From NCBI GenBank assembly GCA_018383195.1, contig JAGZOP010000001.1, forward strand, positions 220,674 through 284,673: 64,000 nucleotides of DNA, written 5' to 3'. Below are positions 32,520 through 42,360 of the stretch, one piece after another; the first letter of the stretch is position 1, and every line of letters begins with the position of its first letter. The position numbers and the translations under genes were made by a program. The stretch is from Clostridiaceae bacterium (lineage in GTDB: Bacteria; Bacillota; Clostridia; Oscillospirales; Butyricicoccaceae). The notes under the pieces are model-generated. The model ran no database searches. It had not been told where the DNA came from and saw nothing but the letters and a program-made list of their open reading frames with translations.

Positions 32520-35270
32520 TTACTTCTGATTTTCCTTGAGATAGCAGCATTTTTTATACTTCTTTCCGCTGCCGCACGGACACGGATCGTTCATACCGAT
32601 CTTTTTGCCCTTGCGCACCGGTTCTTTTTTCAGGCTTCCGTCATCCGCACCCGAAGCCGCAGTTTCCTTTGCAACCTGCTCGCGCTTTGGCTCCTCGCGG
32701 GTACGCACCTGCGCCAGATAGATGGTGCGCACGGTATCCTCGCGGATGGCGTCTACCATTGCGTCGAACATATCAAATCCTTCGCGCTTGTATTCGACAA
32801 CCGGATCATACTGACCATACGCGCGCAGACCAATACCGTTGCGCAGTTCGGTCATCGCGTCGATATGATCCATCCACTTGCTGTCAACATTGCGCAGCAG
32901 CACTACGCGCTCCAGTTCGCGCATAATCGGGCTGCCGAGCATCTGCTCCTTTGCCGCATAGACCGCATGCGCACGATCCTTCAGCTGATTCTTCGCCGCG
33001 TCTGCGGTCAGATCATCCAGTTCCTCTGCGGTAAATTTGAAATCCTCCATCCCAAGGAACAGCCCCAGGAAACGGCGGCGAATCTGCTCGATCATCTCCT
33101 CCGTAATGAGGGTATGCTCACCAACTGCACTGTCCACCGTCTTGTCGATGGTGTCGTCAATCATACCCTTGATGCTCTCGCTGACATCCTCGCCCGCGAG
33201 CACCTTGAGGCGCTGTCCGTAAATGATTTCGCGCTGCTTATTCATGACGTCGTCATACTCGAGGACGTGCTTACGAGTTGCAAAGTTGCGGGATTCGACC
33301 TTCTTCTGCGCGTTTTCAATCGCACCGGACAAAATTTTCTGGTCGATCGGCTCATCGTCCTCCAGACCGAGCGTATCCATCATGCCCTGAATGCGCTCCG
33401 AGCCAAACAGACGCATGAGGTCGTCCTCCATGGAGATATAGAACGAAGACTCACCGGGGTCACCCTGACGGCCTGCACGGCCGCGCAGCTGGTTATCGAT
33501 GCGGCGGGACTCGTGGCGCTCGGTGCCGAGGATATACAGGCCGCCTGCCGCACGCACCTTTTCTGCGTCCGCGTCGGTTTCTGCCTTGAACTTCTGATAG
33601 AATTCATTGAACTTGCCGCGCGCTTCCAGAATTTCTGCATGATCGGTTTCCGCATGACCAATCACTTCGTTGATGATCTCTTCGGCATATCCTGCCTTCT
33701 TGAGTTCTTCCTTTGCCATGAACTCGGCGTTGCCGCCCAGCGTAATATCGGTACCACGACCCGCCATGTTGGTTGCAATCGTCACTGCACCCAGCTTGCC
33801 TGCCTGTGCAACAATTTCGGCTTCCTGTTCATGGTACTTCGCGTTCAAAACCGTATGCTTGATGCCCTTCTTTTTGAGCAGTGCAGACAGCTCCTCCGAT
33901 TTCTCGATAGAAACCGTACCGACCAGAATCGGCTGCCCCTTGGCGTGGCATTCCTCAATGCGGCGGATGGTCGCCATGGTCTTGCCCTTTTCGTTCTTGT
34001 AAACCGCATCCGGGTTGTCCTTACGGGCAATCGGCTTGTTGGTCGGGATCTCGATGACGTCCAGCTTATAGATGGAGCGGAACTCCTCTTCCTCGGTCAG
34101 CGCCGTACCGGTCATGCCGGACAGCTTGCCGTACAGGCGGAAGAAGTTCTGGAACGTGATGGTTGCCAGCGTCTTGGATTCATGCTGTACCTTAACGCCT
34201 TCCTTTGCCTCAATCGCCTGATGCAGCCCCTCGTTGTAGCGTCTGCCAAACATCAGACGGCCGGTAAATTCATCGACAATGATAATCTGACCGTCGCGCA
34301 CAACATAATCGACATCCTTCTGCATGACGCCGCGCGCTTTGATTGCCTGATTGATGTGATGCTGAAGCGTGCTGTTCTCAGGGTCATTGAGGTTATCGAT
34401 TTTGAAATACGCCTCTGCACGCGCCTGTCCCTTGGGGGTCAGCGTCGCAGTGCGCGCCTTCTCATCGATGATATAATCGGCTTCGATATCATCCTGCTCT
34501 TCCTTGGCATCGACTTCCTTGACGCGCATTGCGGTCAGCCGTGCGGCAAACTGGTCTGCAATCTGATAGAGCTGGGTGGACTGGTCGCCCTGTCCGGAAA
34601 TAATGAGCGGGGTACGCGCTTCGTCAATCAGGATGGAGTCCACCTCATCGACGATGGCAAACGCATGGTCGCGCTGCACACGGGAACTCATATAAATCGC
34701 CATATTATCGCGCAGATAATCGAATCCGAACTCATTATTGGTGCCATAGGTAATATCGGCTTCATACATCGCCTTGCGGTCCTTGGGCTCCACCGCATGA
34801 ATGATAAGACCAACCTTTAAGCCGAGGAAACGATATACCTTGCCCATCCACTCGGAGTCGCGCTTTGCAAGGTAATCGTTGACCGTGACGATGTGCACGC
34901 CCTTGCCGGTCAGCGCGTTGAGGTAGGCGGGCAGGGTCGCCACAAGCGTCTTGCCTTCACCGGTTTTCATTTCCGCAATGCGTCCCTGATGCAGTACGAT
35001 GCCGCCGATGATCTGCACGCGGTAATGGCGCATACCGAGCACACGGTCTGCCGCTTCGCGGCAGGTTGCAAACGCCTCGGGCAGCAGATCGTCCAAGCTT
35101 TCGCCATCCTGATAGCGCTTTTTGAATTCGTCGGTCTTGGCACGGAGTTCTGCGTCGGTCAGCTTGCGGTATTCATCTTCTAATGCAAGAACCCGGTCCG
35201 CGATGGGTTCGATCTTCTTAACCTCGCGGCTGGAATAGGTTCCGAAAATTTTCTCTAAAAATTTAGCCAT
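32520..35270 (-). CDS. secA: Preprotein translocase ATPase SecA
   Basis: 916 residues with the two DEAD-like motor halves: [20 protein letters not shown] (Walker A), [17 protein letters not shown] (DEVD box), [12 protein letters not shown], and [15 protein letters not shown]. The C-terminal SEC-C zinc motif [13 protein letters not shown] is intact. ATP-driven secretion through SecYEG. GGAAAGG is 9 nt before ATG 35270; an extended -10 TGCTATAAT lies about 55 nt upstream. Confidence 0.98.
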   Translation of the reverse strand: MAKFLEKIFGTYSSREVKKIEPIADRVLALEDEYRKLTDAELRAKTDEFKKRYQDGESLDDLLPEAFATCREAADRVLGMRHYRVQIIGGIVLHQGRIAEMKTGEGKTLVATLPAYLNALTGKGVHIVTVNDYLAKRDSEWMGKVYRFLGLKVGLIIHAVEPKDRKAMYEADITYGTNNEFGFDYLRDNMAIYMSSRVQRDHAFAIVDEVDSILIDEARTPLIISGQGDQSTQLYQIADQFAARLTAMRVKEVDAKEEQDDIEADYIIDEKARTATLTPKGQARAEAYFKIDNLNDPENSTLQHHINQAIKARGVMQKDVDYVVRDGQIIIVDEFTGRLMFGRRYNEGLHQAIEAKEGVKVQHESKTLATITFQNFFRLYGKLSGMTGTALTEEEEFRSIYKLDVIEIPTNKPIARKDNPDAVYKNEKGKTMATIRRIEECHAKGQPILVGTVSIEKSEELSALLKKKGIKHTVLNAKYHEQEAEIVAQAGKLGAVTIATNMAGRGTDITLGGNAEFMAKEELKKAGYAEEIINEVIGHAETDHAEILEARGKFNEFYQKFKAETDADAEKVRAAGGLYILGTERHESRRIDNQLRGRAGRQGDPGESSFYISMEDDLMRLFGSERIQGMMDTLGLEDDEPIDQKILSGAIENAQKKVESRNFATRKHVLEYDDVMNKQREIIYGQRLKVLAGEDVSESIKGMIDDTIDKTVDSAVGEHTLITEEMIEQIRRRFLGLFLGMEDFKFTAEELDDLTADAAKNQLKDRAHAVYAAKEQMLGSPIMRELERVVLLRNVDSKWMDHIDAMTELRNGIGLRAYGQYDPVVEYKREGFDMFDAMVDAIREDTVRTIYLAQVRTREEPKREQVAKETAASGADDGSLKKEPVRKGKKIGMNDPCPCGSGKKYKKCCYLKENQK

Positions 35271-35389
35271 GGTATTCAGCCTTTCCAATTTCTTCGGATA
35301 TCACAGTCCAGATAACATTATAGCACAGGAGATCGGCAAACAGAATATAAAAGTTGTAAATATTTTTGAAAACCCGATTTTTTCGCATA

Positions 35390-35430
35390 AAAAAGAAAAG
35401 AACCGGCGTTTCTGCCAGTTCTTTTACGCT
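35390..35430 (-). terminator. Terminator of the antiporter gene
   Basis: Minus-strand stem AAAGAACTGGC / GCCGGTTCTTT (one wobble) with an AGAAAC loop, followed by a T-rich run. Confidence 0.75.
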
Positions 35431-35437
35431 TATGGAT

Positions 35438-36364
35438 TTATCGCATCAGCAGCCACGCCGTGTAGCCCACATAGGTCAGCGCCATCACAATGCCCGCGTT
35501 TCTGGAGATCTTGCCGCGCCATGCCGGAATCAGGAAGATCAGCGAAACCGCCACAAGGAACAGTGCATCGAGCACAGATACGAACTGTACGCCGATCGGG
35601 TTGAGTACGGTTGAAGCGCCGAGGATAAACAGGATATTGAACAGGTTGGAGCCAATGACGTTGCCGAGCGCAATGTCATTTTCGCCGCGGCGCGCCGCCA
35701 TCAGCGAGGTGACCAGTTCGGGCAGCGAAGTGCCGATTGCCACAATGGTCAAACCGATGACTGTCTCACTCAAACCGATCATACGCGCCAACCCGGTCGC
35801 GCCGTCTACTGACCAGTCGCCGCCCAGCACGATGGCAGCCAGACCCAGAACGATCTGTGCAATCACCTTGCCGGTGTGAATCACCATATCGCTTTCTTCG
35901 ACGACGTTTTTACGGTTGCGCAGCGCCGGACGAAGCTGCGCGGTAAGCAGTACCGCAAAGCAGGCCAGCAAAATAATGCCATCCGTACGCGACAGCGTCA
36001 TATCGGTAAACATCAGTCCTGCAAGCAGCAGCGCCGCCGCAATCGATACCAACCAGTCGCGGCGCACCAGCTCCCGGCTTGCAATGAGCGGACATACAAT
36101 CGCGCTCACACCCGCAACGCCGAGCAGGTTAAAGATATTTGAGCCAAGCACGTTGCCAACCGCGATTTCGTTCGCACCCTTGAGCGCCGCTGTCACACTG
36201 ACCGCAAGTTCGGGCGCCGATGTGCCAAAGGCAACGATTGTCAATCCAATGACAAGCGGCGGTACGCCGATTTTACGCGCAGCGGCAGAGGCGCCGGCTA
36301 CAAACTGATCTGCGCCCCAAACAAGCAACACAAAACCAACCACCAAAAGCAAAATTGAGATCAT
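35438..36364 (-). CDS. CaCA-family cation/sodium antiporter
   Basis: 308-residue YrbG-type Ca2+/cation:Na+ exchanger with the two inverted repeats: alpha-1 VIGLTIVAFGTSAPELAVS and EIAVGNVLGSNIFNLL, alpha-2 VIGLTIVAIGTSLPELVTS and DIALGNVIGSNLFNIL, each with the cation-binding Glu. AAGGAGG precedes ATG 36364. The leader is a yybP-ykoY riboswitch with its own terminator, so this antiporter is expected to export Mn2+ (or Ca2+) and to be switched on by Mn2+. Confidence 0.93.
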   Translation of the reverse strand: MISILLLVVGFVLLVWGADQFVAGASAAARKIGVPPLVIGLTIVAFGTSAPELAVSVTAALKGANEIAVGNVLGSNIFNLLGVAGVSAIVCPLIASRELVRRDWLVSIAAALLLAGLMFTDMTLSRTDGIILLACFAVLLTAQLRPALRNRKNVVEESDMVIHTGKVIAQIVLGLAAIVLGGDWSVDGATGLARMIGLSETVIGLTIVAIGTSLPELVTSLMAARRGENDIALGNVIGSNLFNILFILGASTVLNPIGVQFVSVLDALFLVAVSLIFLIPAWRGKISRNAGIVMALTYVGYTAWLLMR

Positions 36365-36442
36365 GATTTTCCTCCTTGCAATACTGCCGGCAGCCCTGCT
36401 GCGCGCAGCTTCTAATTTCCACATTCTGCATCTCAAAGGCAC

Positions 36443-36570
36443 AAAAAAAGACCTTTATTGCAGAATGAACCTACAATAAAAGTCTCGCTGCTTTCGAAGG
36501 ATTCCGGGCGCAGAGCGCCGAACTGACGAAACCACTTCACGCCGGGTCGCGTGAGCTACTCCCTTTTATA
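36443..36570 (-). ncRNA. yybP-ykoY (Mn2+) riboswitch with transcription terminator
   Basis: Minus-strand leader starts AAAGGGAGTAGC, close to the family's conserved AAAGGGGAGUAGC, and ends with AGCGAGACTTTT, matching the conserved GCGAGACCUUU end. The antiterminating 3' end overlaps a terminator stem (36443-36485, AGACTTTTATTG... with CAATAAAGGTCT, then T7), so aptamer folding and termination are mutually exclusive: an ON switch. Confidence 0.85.
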
Positions 36571-36575
36571 TCATT

Positions 36576-36604
36576 ATATTATCCGATTCCGGCAGCCGCG
36601 TCAA
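36576..36604 (-). promoter_or_regulatory. Promoter of the riboswitch-antiporter transcript
   Basis: Minus-strand -35 TTGACG, 17-bp spacer, -10 TAATAT; the start would fall at about 36570, the first base of the aptamer. Confidence 0.75.
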
Positions 36605-36615
36605 GAAAAATTTTT

Positions 36616-37125
36616 CTATTCTTCTGGCGTTTCTGCATCCCACGCAGGCTTTCCCTCCCACTGCCGTATTTTCGCTTCTTCGAGCGACAGCCCAACCGGC
36701 GTTTCCATCAGATATTCCCGAAGTGCGTCGATACCCTCGCGCGTCTTATTGTTGACCGCAAAAACCCGTTCGCATCCGGAATTCACCAACCACTGGGTCA
36801 CCATCGGGACATTGGCAAACGGCGAATCAATCTTGGTGATAATACCGATCAATGGGCGGTCGGTAAACGCCTGACAATTTGGCTCAAACACGCTGAACGG
36901 TTCGTCCGCTGCAATAACGATTGCCATGACATCGCTCTCAAATGAAAAGCATGCTAGTCCGATGCCGCATTTCTTGGTCTCCGCGTATTCGCCCGGTGAA
37001 TCGATGGTATCCTCTGCCGTATTGGTGTACTGCGTTTTGTGATAATGCAGATCTTCTCCCTTGAGCGCCTGCGTAAGCGAAGTTTTACCCGCCTCGCTGC
37101 GCCCCATCAAAAACAGTTTTTTCAT
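36616..37125 (-). CDS. eutP: EutP/PduV-type small GTPase-like protein
   Basis: 169 residues with a P-loop GRSEAGKTSLTQAL at the N-terminus, DSPGEYAE as the G3-like Asp, and NNKTREGIDALREY near the end. EutP/PduV proteins accompany microcompartment operons; EutP has been reported as an acetate kinase in some hosts. Its ATG overlaps the upstream shell gene stop (ATGA), so it is translationally coupled. No eut enzyme genes are near. Confidence 0.88.
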   Translation of the reverse strand: MKKLFLMGRSEAGKTSLTQALKGEDLHYHKTQYTNTAEDTIDSPGEYAETKKCGIGLACFSFESDVMAIVIAADEPFSVFEPNCQAFTDRPLIGIITKIDSPFANVPMVTQWLVNSGCERVFAVNNKTREGIDALREYLMETPVGLSLEEAKIRQWEGKPAWDAETPEE

Positions 37126-37553
37126 TGTTCTGTCACCTTACAGACCGAAAATTGCAGAACATCCCGAAAATACTCCACGACAGCCTCCACCGCAGTGCGT
37201 ACCTCGGAAAGCGAACCGGTCAAAATCAACGTGCCGCAAAACCGGTCTAAAAAACCGATCTCCACATCGGCAGCTTTCACCGCAATATCGGCAGCGGCAA
37301 TTGTAACCTCCCACGGGCTGAACCGCATCAGGCCGATCGACTGCCCGGTATGGTCCTCTCCTGTATGCACCCCGATATGAAGTCCCAGATTTTCGTAAAC
37401 GCGCCGGTTGGAAGAACCAATAATATGTGCCAGCGTCACATCCTTTCCGGGTACGCGGACGCGCACCATGCGCAGTTCCGAGCCTTTCAGTTCTTCATAG
37501 CGCCCCGCAAAAATCCGGTTGAGAAATTCTTCTCTTGTGATTCGATTGCTCAT
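37122..37553 (-). CDS. Bacterial microcompartment shell protein, EutS/PduU type
   Basis: 143-residue BMC-domain protein (circularly permuted EutS/PduU type): VPGKDVTLAHIIGSSNRRVYENLGL, GQSIGLMRFSPWEVTIAAADIAVKAADVEIGFLDRF and GTLILTGSLSEVRTAVEAV. It is N-terminally extended by about 25 residues (MSNRITREEFLNRIFAGRYEE), unlike the upstream paralogue; such tails can act as encapsulation peptides. Forms hexameric shell tiles. Second gene of the eutS-like / eutS-like / eutP operon. Confidence 0.9.
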   Translation of the reverse strand: MSNRITREEFLNRIFAGRYEELKGSELRMVRVRVPGKDVTLAHIIGSSNRRVYENLGLHIGVHTGEDHTGQSIGLMRFSPWEVTIAAADIAVKAADVEIGFLDRFCGTLILTGSLSEVRTAVEAVVEYFRDVLQFSVCKVTEQ

Positions 37554-37564
37554 GCAGCAGCTTC

Positions 37565-37927
37565 CTATCTTTTTGTAATCTTGCAGGTGACATATCCCAT
37601 GGTATCCCGGAAATAATCGATGATTTCGGTCATCGAATTGGTCACTTCCGCAATTTCACCGGTAATAATCAGGGTTCCGGTAAACCGATCCGCAAAACCG
37701 AGATAAATATCGCCGCTCTTAATCGCAATATCCGAGGCGATGACTGCCGATTCCGGCGGCGTCATATTCATGATGCCGATAGCAGCCCTCTGGTAGTCAA
37801 TCGAAGGATTCAATCCTAATTTCTGATAGATAATCGGCGCAGGGCTGCCCATAATATGCGCAAATGTAATTTCCTTTCCCGCAACGCTTTCCTGTACAAT
37901 CCGGATTTGTTCCTGTGCGTTCTCCAT
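37565..37927 (-). CDS. eutS: Bacterial microcompartment shell protein EutS-like
   Basis: 120-residue EutS/PduU-type shell protein: AGKEITFAHIMGSPAPIIYQKLGLN, AAIGIMNMTPPESAVIASDIAIKSGDIYLGFADRF, GTLIITGEIAEVTNS. Length agrees with EutS (about 111-116). AAGGATGG is 10 nt before ATG 37927. First gene of the cluster, 11 nt before a diverged paralogue; its IAIKSGD-IYLGFADRFTG block is closely matched there. Confidence 0.9.
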   Translation of the reverse strand: MENAQEQIRIVQESVAGKEITFAHIMGSPAPIIYQKLGLNPSIDYQRAAIGIMNMTPPESAVIASDIAIKSGDIYLGFADRFTGTLIITGEIAEVTNSMTEIIDYFRDTMGYVTCKITKR

Positions 37928-38007
37928 CGCAATCCATCCTTCCATCTCTATCGGTCTGCGCATTGTTTGATCCGGCGCAGAAGATCTCTTCAATTCTCAT
38001 TATTTTT

Positions 38008-38036
38008 ATTATAGTGAAAAGAAACAAATATAGCAA
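38008..38036 (-). promoter_or_regulatory. Promoter of the shell-protein cluster
   Basis: Minus-strand -35 TTGCTA, 17-bp spacer, -10 TATAAT, about 80 nt upstream of the first shell gene. Confidence 0.65.
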
Positions 38037-38085
38037 CCCACAGTGCCGCGATTTTGTATGAACTTTTTTATTTGACAAATGCGCA

Positions 38086-38128
38086 CGAAAAAAAGAAACC
38101 CCCGCTCTTTCAAAAAAGAGCGGGGGTT
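38086..38128 (-). terminator. Orphan terminator next to the IS110 insertion
   Basis: 14-bp stem AACCCCCGCTCTTT / AAAGAGCGGGGGTT with T-rich sequence on the minus strand. There is no minus-strand gene upstream of it now, since the IS110 element begins within about 100 nt; it may be the tail of a gene displaced by the insertion. Confidence 0.7.
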
Positions 38129-38179
38129 CTGTCCGGTATTGAAGAAAATGATGTTTCATTTCTCAACGCTGTACCGACC

Positions 38180-38478
38180 TGATCAAGATGATTTCTTTCT
38201 ACTACAATATATTTATGGTTAATAACTCTTACAGCCAGTAAGGAATTATCCATCTTGTTGCTTAAGCTATATAATGATGGAGCAATCGGTATATCGGCTT
38301 CCTTTCTTGGACTTTGCGTCCGTAAGATAGACTGATAACCAGCTCCTCATTCGCAGCGTTCGTTTTATGCAGGTTGAATCACCTTTGAGAGCATTCGTGT
38401 CACACCCCAGTAGATTGAATAAGCAATGAGTAAAACTGGTACTTATCCATTGCAATAATTCTTAAGGAGTGACAATTT
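38180..38478 (+). ncRNA. Candidate bridge-RNA region of the IS110 element
   Basis: About 300 nt of AT-rich, structured-looking non-coding sequence precede the transposase, the position of the bridge RNA in IS110-group elements. Position is the only evidence; folds and target/donor loops were not verified. Confidence 0.35.
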
Positions 38479-39687
38479 ATGAACGCAGTAGGTATTGATG
38501 TTTCTAAGGGTAAAAGTGTGGTGGCAATTATGCGTCCTTTCGGAGAAATTGTCTCCACTCCTTTTGAAATCAAACACACAGCCAGTGACATCAGATCACT
38601 TGTAGAACTTATCAATTCCATTGAAGGTGAATCTCGAATTGTAATGGAACATACCGGACGTTATTACGAAGTCCTTGCTCATCAACTTTCAGAGGCTAAC
38701 CTTTTCGTCAGCGCTATTAACCCTAAACTTATCAAGGATTTTGATAATGATTCCCTTCGCAAAGTCAAATCTGACAAAGCGGATGCTGTTAAGATTGCCC
38801 GATATGCACTTGACAAGTGGCAAAATCTCAAACAGTATAGTGTTATGGATGAATTACGCAATCAGCTTAAAACTATGAACCGTCAGTTCAGCTTTTATAC
38901 GAAGCATAAGACGGCTATGAAGAATAACCTCATTGGAATCCTTGACCAAACCTATCCTGGCGTGAATGCTTACTTTGACAGTCCTGCTCGCAGTGATGGC
39001 ATCCAGAAATGGGTTGATTTTGCATCTACATACTGGCATGTGGACTGCGTCCGTAAGATGTCCCGAAATGCCTTTATTGACCATTATCAAAACTGGTGCA
39101 AACGTAAGAAGTACAACTTCAGCCAGTCAAAAGCTGAAGAAATCTATGGAAAAGCAAAGGAGCTTGTTCCTGTACTTCCAAAGGATGACCTTACCAAGCT
39201 TATTATCAAGCAGGCTGTTGACCAGCTTAACAGTGCTTCTGCAACCGTTGAATCACTACGTACCTTGATGAATGAAACCGCCTCAAAACTCCCCGAGTAT
39301 CCTATTGTTATGGATATGAAAGGGGTTGGACCTTCACTTGGTCCCCAGCTCATGGCTGAGATTGGAGATGTTTCACGATTTACTCATAAAGGTGCTATTA
39401 CTGCATTTGCCGGTGTAGATCCCGGTGTTAACGAATCCGGAACCTATGAGCAAAAAAGTGTTCCAACTTCAAAACGCGGATCACCTGATCTTAGAAAGAC
39501 TTTATTTCAGGTAATGGATGTCTTAATTAAAACGCATCCTCAAAATGACCCTGTATATCAGTTCTTGGACAAGAAACGTGCTCAGGGTAAGCCTTACTAC
39601 GTCTATATGACTGCGGGCACTAACAAGTTTCTAAGAATCTACTATGGTCGAGTGAAAGAGTATCTTGCATCTCTTCCAGAATCCTAA
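38479..39687 (+). CDS. IS110-family transposase
   Basis: 402 residues. The N-terminal RuvC-like DEDD domain shows Asp7 (GIDVSKGK), Glu57 (IVMEHTG), Asp99 and Asp102 (VKSDKADAVKIAR); the C-terminal Tnp_20 domain has GVGPSLGPQLMAEIGD, FAGVDPGVNESG and the catalytic Ser335 region SKRGSPDLRKTLF. AAGGAG lies 8 nt upstream. Full length and apparently intact, so the element may be active. Lower GC than the flanking core. Confidence 0.95.
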   Translation: MNAVGIDVSKGKSVVAIMRPFGEIVSTPFEIKHTASDIRSLVELINSIEGESRIVMEHTGRYYEVLAHQLSEANLFVSAINPKLIKDFDNDSLRKVKSDKADAVKIARYALDKWQNLKQYSVMDELRNQLKTMNRQFSFYTKHKTAMKNNLIGILDQTYPGVNAYFDSPARSDGIQKWVDFASTYWHVDCVRKMSRNAFIDHYQNWCKRKKYNFSQSKAEEIYGKAKELVPVLPKDDLTKLIIKQAVDQLNSASATVESLRTLMNETASKLPEYPIVMDMKGVGPSLGPQLMAEIGDVSRFTHKGAITAFAGVDPGVNESGTYEQKSVPTSKRGSPDLRKTLFQVMDVLIKTHPQNDPVYQFLDKKRAQGKPYYVYMTAGTNKFLRIYYGRVKEYLASLPES

Positions 39688-39926
39688 CTATCCACTACAA
39701 TTTTCAGACCAGCACTGGCGTGGTGGTCTTATTTTGCTGCCTAATTTTCAACCTGTATAAAATTTTCAATGTTCTTTCAATTTAGCCTTGACTTTTTATT
39801 TGCAGGCTATCTTCTCGGGTCTAAAATATTAAAAGGATATTTATACCAAACCATTTCCAACTCTCAGTTTAAAGGTGTTTTTTAATACCACCTTTTCGGA
39901 TCATGCCAAATCCATGCAAATAGATT

Positions 39927-40731
39927 TCAGGAACATTGACCCTTCCATTCGACATGGATTGCAGTATACCAATGCACTCTAAAAAATCGAATATTTGAGA
40001 GGGCTGTTCTCCAGGAAGCACTTTTTTGCTCATTTGTCCACTGATCTATATTGATACGCCGCTCCACTTCCTGCCGCTCTGTTAGCAGATGCAATCCATT
40101 TAGCATCTGCTTCAATGTCTCTAACCATGGATAGCTTTCACTGATCTCCCGAACACGACCATCAGAAACCCGAATGAGTGCTCCTTGCAGGGAAGACAGC
40201 GACAGTAAACGATCCGCCTCCAAATTTTTCAGTTCCGATTCATTTTCCAACATACGCTCCGCCGAAATTGCAAAGCATTTTAGAAAAGAGCGCGGCGCGA
40301 TCAAGCCATTGGAATCCTGAATATGGTTTAGAACCCACGCATAACTAGCTCCCTTTTTCGGGTTGCTCCCCATATATTTCCCAACCAGCTTTTCCATAAA
40401 CTTTTCCTGAAGTTCTGCGTTTTTAGCCGGCATATAGCCCCAAATATTCACACCTAAATATTTGGGGCTATATGTAGATATTTCTCTAATGCACTGCACC
40501 GCCTCGGCATTTCCACTATTCACAAATCTCTTGATCAAAAACATGAAACAGTTTTGTTTTTCCCGTTCCACGATCCCCGATAATCAGATAGGTCTTGGGG
40601 TCCGCTGCTTTTATATAATCGTCTAGCGGCAAAAAATACTTCAAATCATTGGATTCCAACTCAGCCGCGCCCGGTTTTCTTATAATATTTGAAAAGACGT
40701 GCAGCAAGTTCTGTTTTTGTTCTAACTCCAT
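39927..40731 (-). pseudogene. Frameshifted P-loop ATPase gene
   Basis: Frame 1 (start 40731, GAGGTGA before ATG) encodes MELEQKQNLLHVF... to the Walker A IIGDRGTGKTKLFHVF and stops at 40516. Frame 2 picks up over the same bases and continues with VNSGNAEAVQCIREIS to a stop at 39927 (C-terminal HVEWKGQCS). The break falls just after the Walker A motif in a T-rich stretch. An intact protein would be about 265 residues. It follows the ParA-like gene by 18 nt, so the two formed an operon. Family not firmly recognised; programmed frameshift is possible but less likely. Confidence 0.7.
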
Positions 40732-40749
40732 AAGCTTCACCTCACAAAC

Positions 40750-41670
40750 TCACTGAAATTGCGCTTGGATTCTCTCCGTAAGCTCTTGATAGGGTTTCTC
40801 CATTACAAGCGCAATTTGTGCTCGACACACCTCTTCTGAAACACCAGGCATTGGATAGAAATGCAGGTTTTGATTAAGTGCAGGATGATAATCTATCGTC
40901 ACCGGATAATGTGCATCGCCTTGTGCCATTAAACTCGGCGGACTGCTTCCGTAATAGCATTCCAGGAACACTTCATACGAACGTCTTAAAAACGATTCCA
41001 GATAACCAGAATAACGTTCACTGAAGCGTGATTCACTCATACTGGCAGCCATAATAAGGAACATTTTTTCATCCTCTTCCCCTTGAATGCGTCCCGCATA
41101 GCGAACCGCCTGTTGGATGCCGCTCCAAGACGGATCAGAATGACTGCCAAACAATACATCGCCATGTGGAATCCGGCCAAGTGTGACGCCGCCTAAATCA
41201 TGAAATCCCGCTCGCGCATCCAGCAAAATGTAATCCGTATCCGGATAAGCTTTATCAATATCCTCTAACAGAGACTTCAAAGACTCACTTAAAGAGTTCG
41301 GCTGATACTCCTGAAAATCAATGCGTGCCAATTTGGATAAATAGTTTTTATCCACGCGCCCCGCCGGGATGACAGTCAAGCTGCCCGAAGCCTGATCTAC
41401 GACAGTATTTACATCATACGATAATGTATAATCAGAAATCTTACCTGCAGCTCCAATGCGATTTTCTAAAAAGCAATCTAAAGTGCCTCGATTGATCGCG
41501 TTTTCAGGGAAAAATAACGATGATAATCCAGGCGCTTCAATATCCGTATCCACCAAAACAACATGCTTGCCTTCCTGAGCCAAAAGCAGACCCATACCAA
41601 CCATCGCAGTCGTTCCCCCCATTCCACCCTTAAACGAATAGAGCGTAACGATTTTCGGAGTTTCTCACAT
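40750..41670 (-). pseudogene. Broken ParA/MinD-like ATPase gene
   Basis: The frame encodes VTLYSFKGGMGGTTAMVGMG (deviant Walker A with the signature Lys but Gly where Lys/Arg is expected), HVVLVDTDIEAPGLSSLFFP, YILLDARAGFHDLGG and a C-terminal part to 40750. The likely start at 41670 is followed at once by an in-frame TGA, and the next ATG (41622) falls inside the P-loop. So the gene is probably dead, or uses a rare start codon. Members of this KGGVGRTT group often pair with a second ATPase in operons of uncertain, possibly defensive, role. Confidence 0.65.
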
Positions 41671-41890
41671 TTACATCATCTAACCTCGTCCGATGTCGAA
41701 GAAAAAAATATCTCCTATCATCATACATCATGCATGCATATGTTAAGTCCTTCGGGAACACTGTAAATAAGAGGGTAGACTCATAAAAACCAGAAAACAA
41801 AAATTACTATCTCATTATGCAAAAAGGGCATCCAAGGGCAGTGTTGTATATCCGTGTTACAGGATGATCCAATCCATCAGATCTAAATAC

Positions 41891-42070
41891 CTAACCACTT
41901 ATTCCTACACTTGCTACATAACCTGCATCAGTTCCCACTGGTGCACTGCAACAACTGTTGCTGGGAGTTGTTTGCAATAAACTGGTAAAATTTAAAACAG
42001 ACAAAATCGTGATGCTCAAAAAATTTTGTATCTGACTGCGCTTTAGTGATTTTCTGGACTGTTTTTTCAC
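41891..42070 (-). CDS. Candidate small peptide with Cys-Cys core
   Basis: 59-residue frame from GTG 42070 (GGAAG 4 nt upstream): a basic N-terminal part, NFLSITILSVLNFTSLLQ, then TPSNSCCSAPVGTDAGY and a Gly/Ser-rich end. It resembles a leader-core arrangement of a modified peptide, but no maturation enzyme is nearby and the frame could be random in this AT-rich 720-bp gap (41640-42360). The rest of the gap shows no gene. Confidence 0.25.
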   Translation of the reverse strand: MKKQSRKSLKRSQIQNFLSITILSVLNFTSLLQTTPSNSCCSAPVGTDAGYVASVGISG

Positions 42071-42360
42071 CTCGCTTCCAACATAGAAGCATATTTTGTC
42101 TACTTGCAAAAAAATCCATTTCGTCTTTTTATTCAGCCAAGCAGCCGTGCTCATGTAAACGGTATTTGAGCCACCGTGGGTTGACTTTTCAGATAAATGA
42201 TTCTACCATAAAAGAACATATCCGGGGCAGCTAAGAAAGTCAGAACTTATCCCTCCGGAGACTCTGGCATATATGCCGGAATCAATAACCGATATTCGCA
42301 GCATCCGCAAACGTGTACAAGCGAACAATCTTTCCGGAAATGAACAAAGGAGAATGTGCC

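Larger units (their letters stand above)
38165..39760 (+). mobile_element. IS110-family insertion sequence (approximate ends)
   Basis: Contains an IS110 transposase and about 300 nt of non-coding sequence upstream. IS110 elements have no conventional terminal repeats, so ends were not located; the limits given are the change from core-like sequence (38130-38165) and the hairpin AGACCA...TGGTCT (about 39707-39730) after the transposase. Confidence 0.6.

Noticed and set aside
31332..34820. 1162-codon open frame antisense to secA and fprA
   Set aside because: Shadow of two clearly identified genes on the other strand; no domain or start signals.
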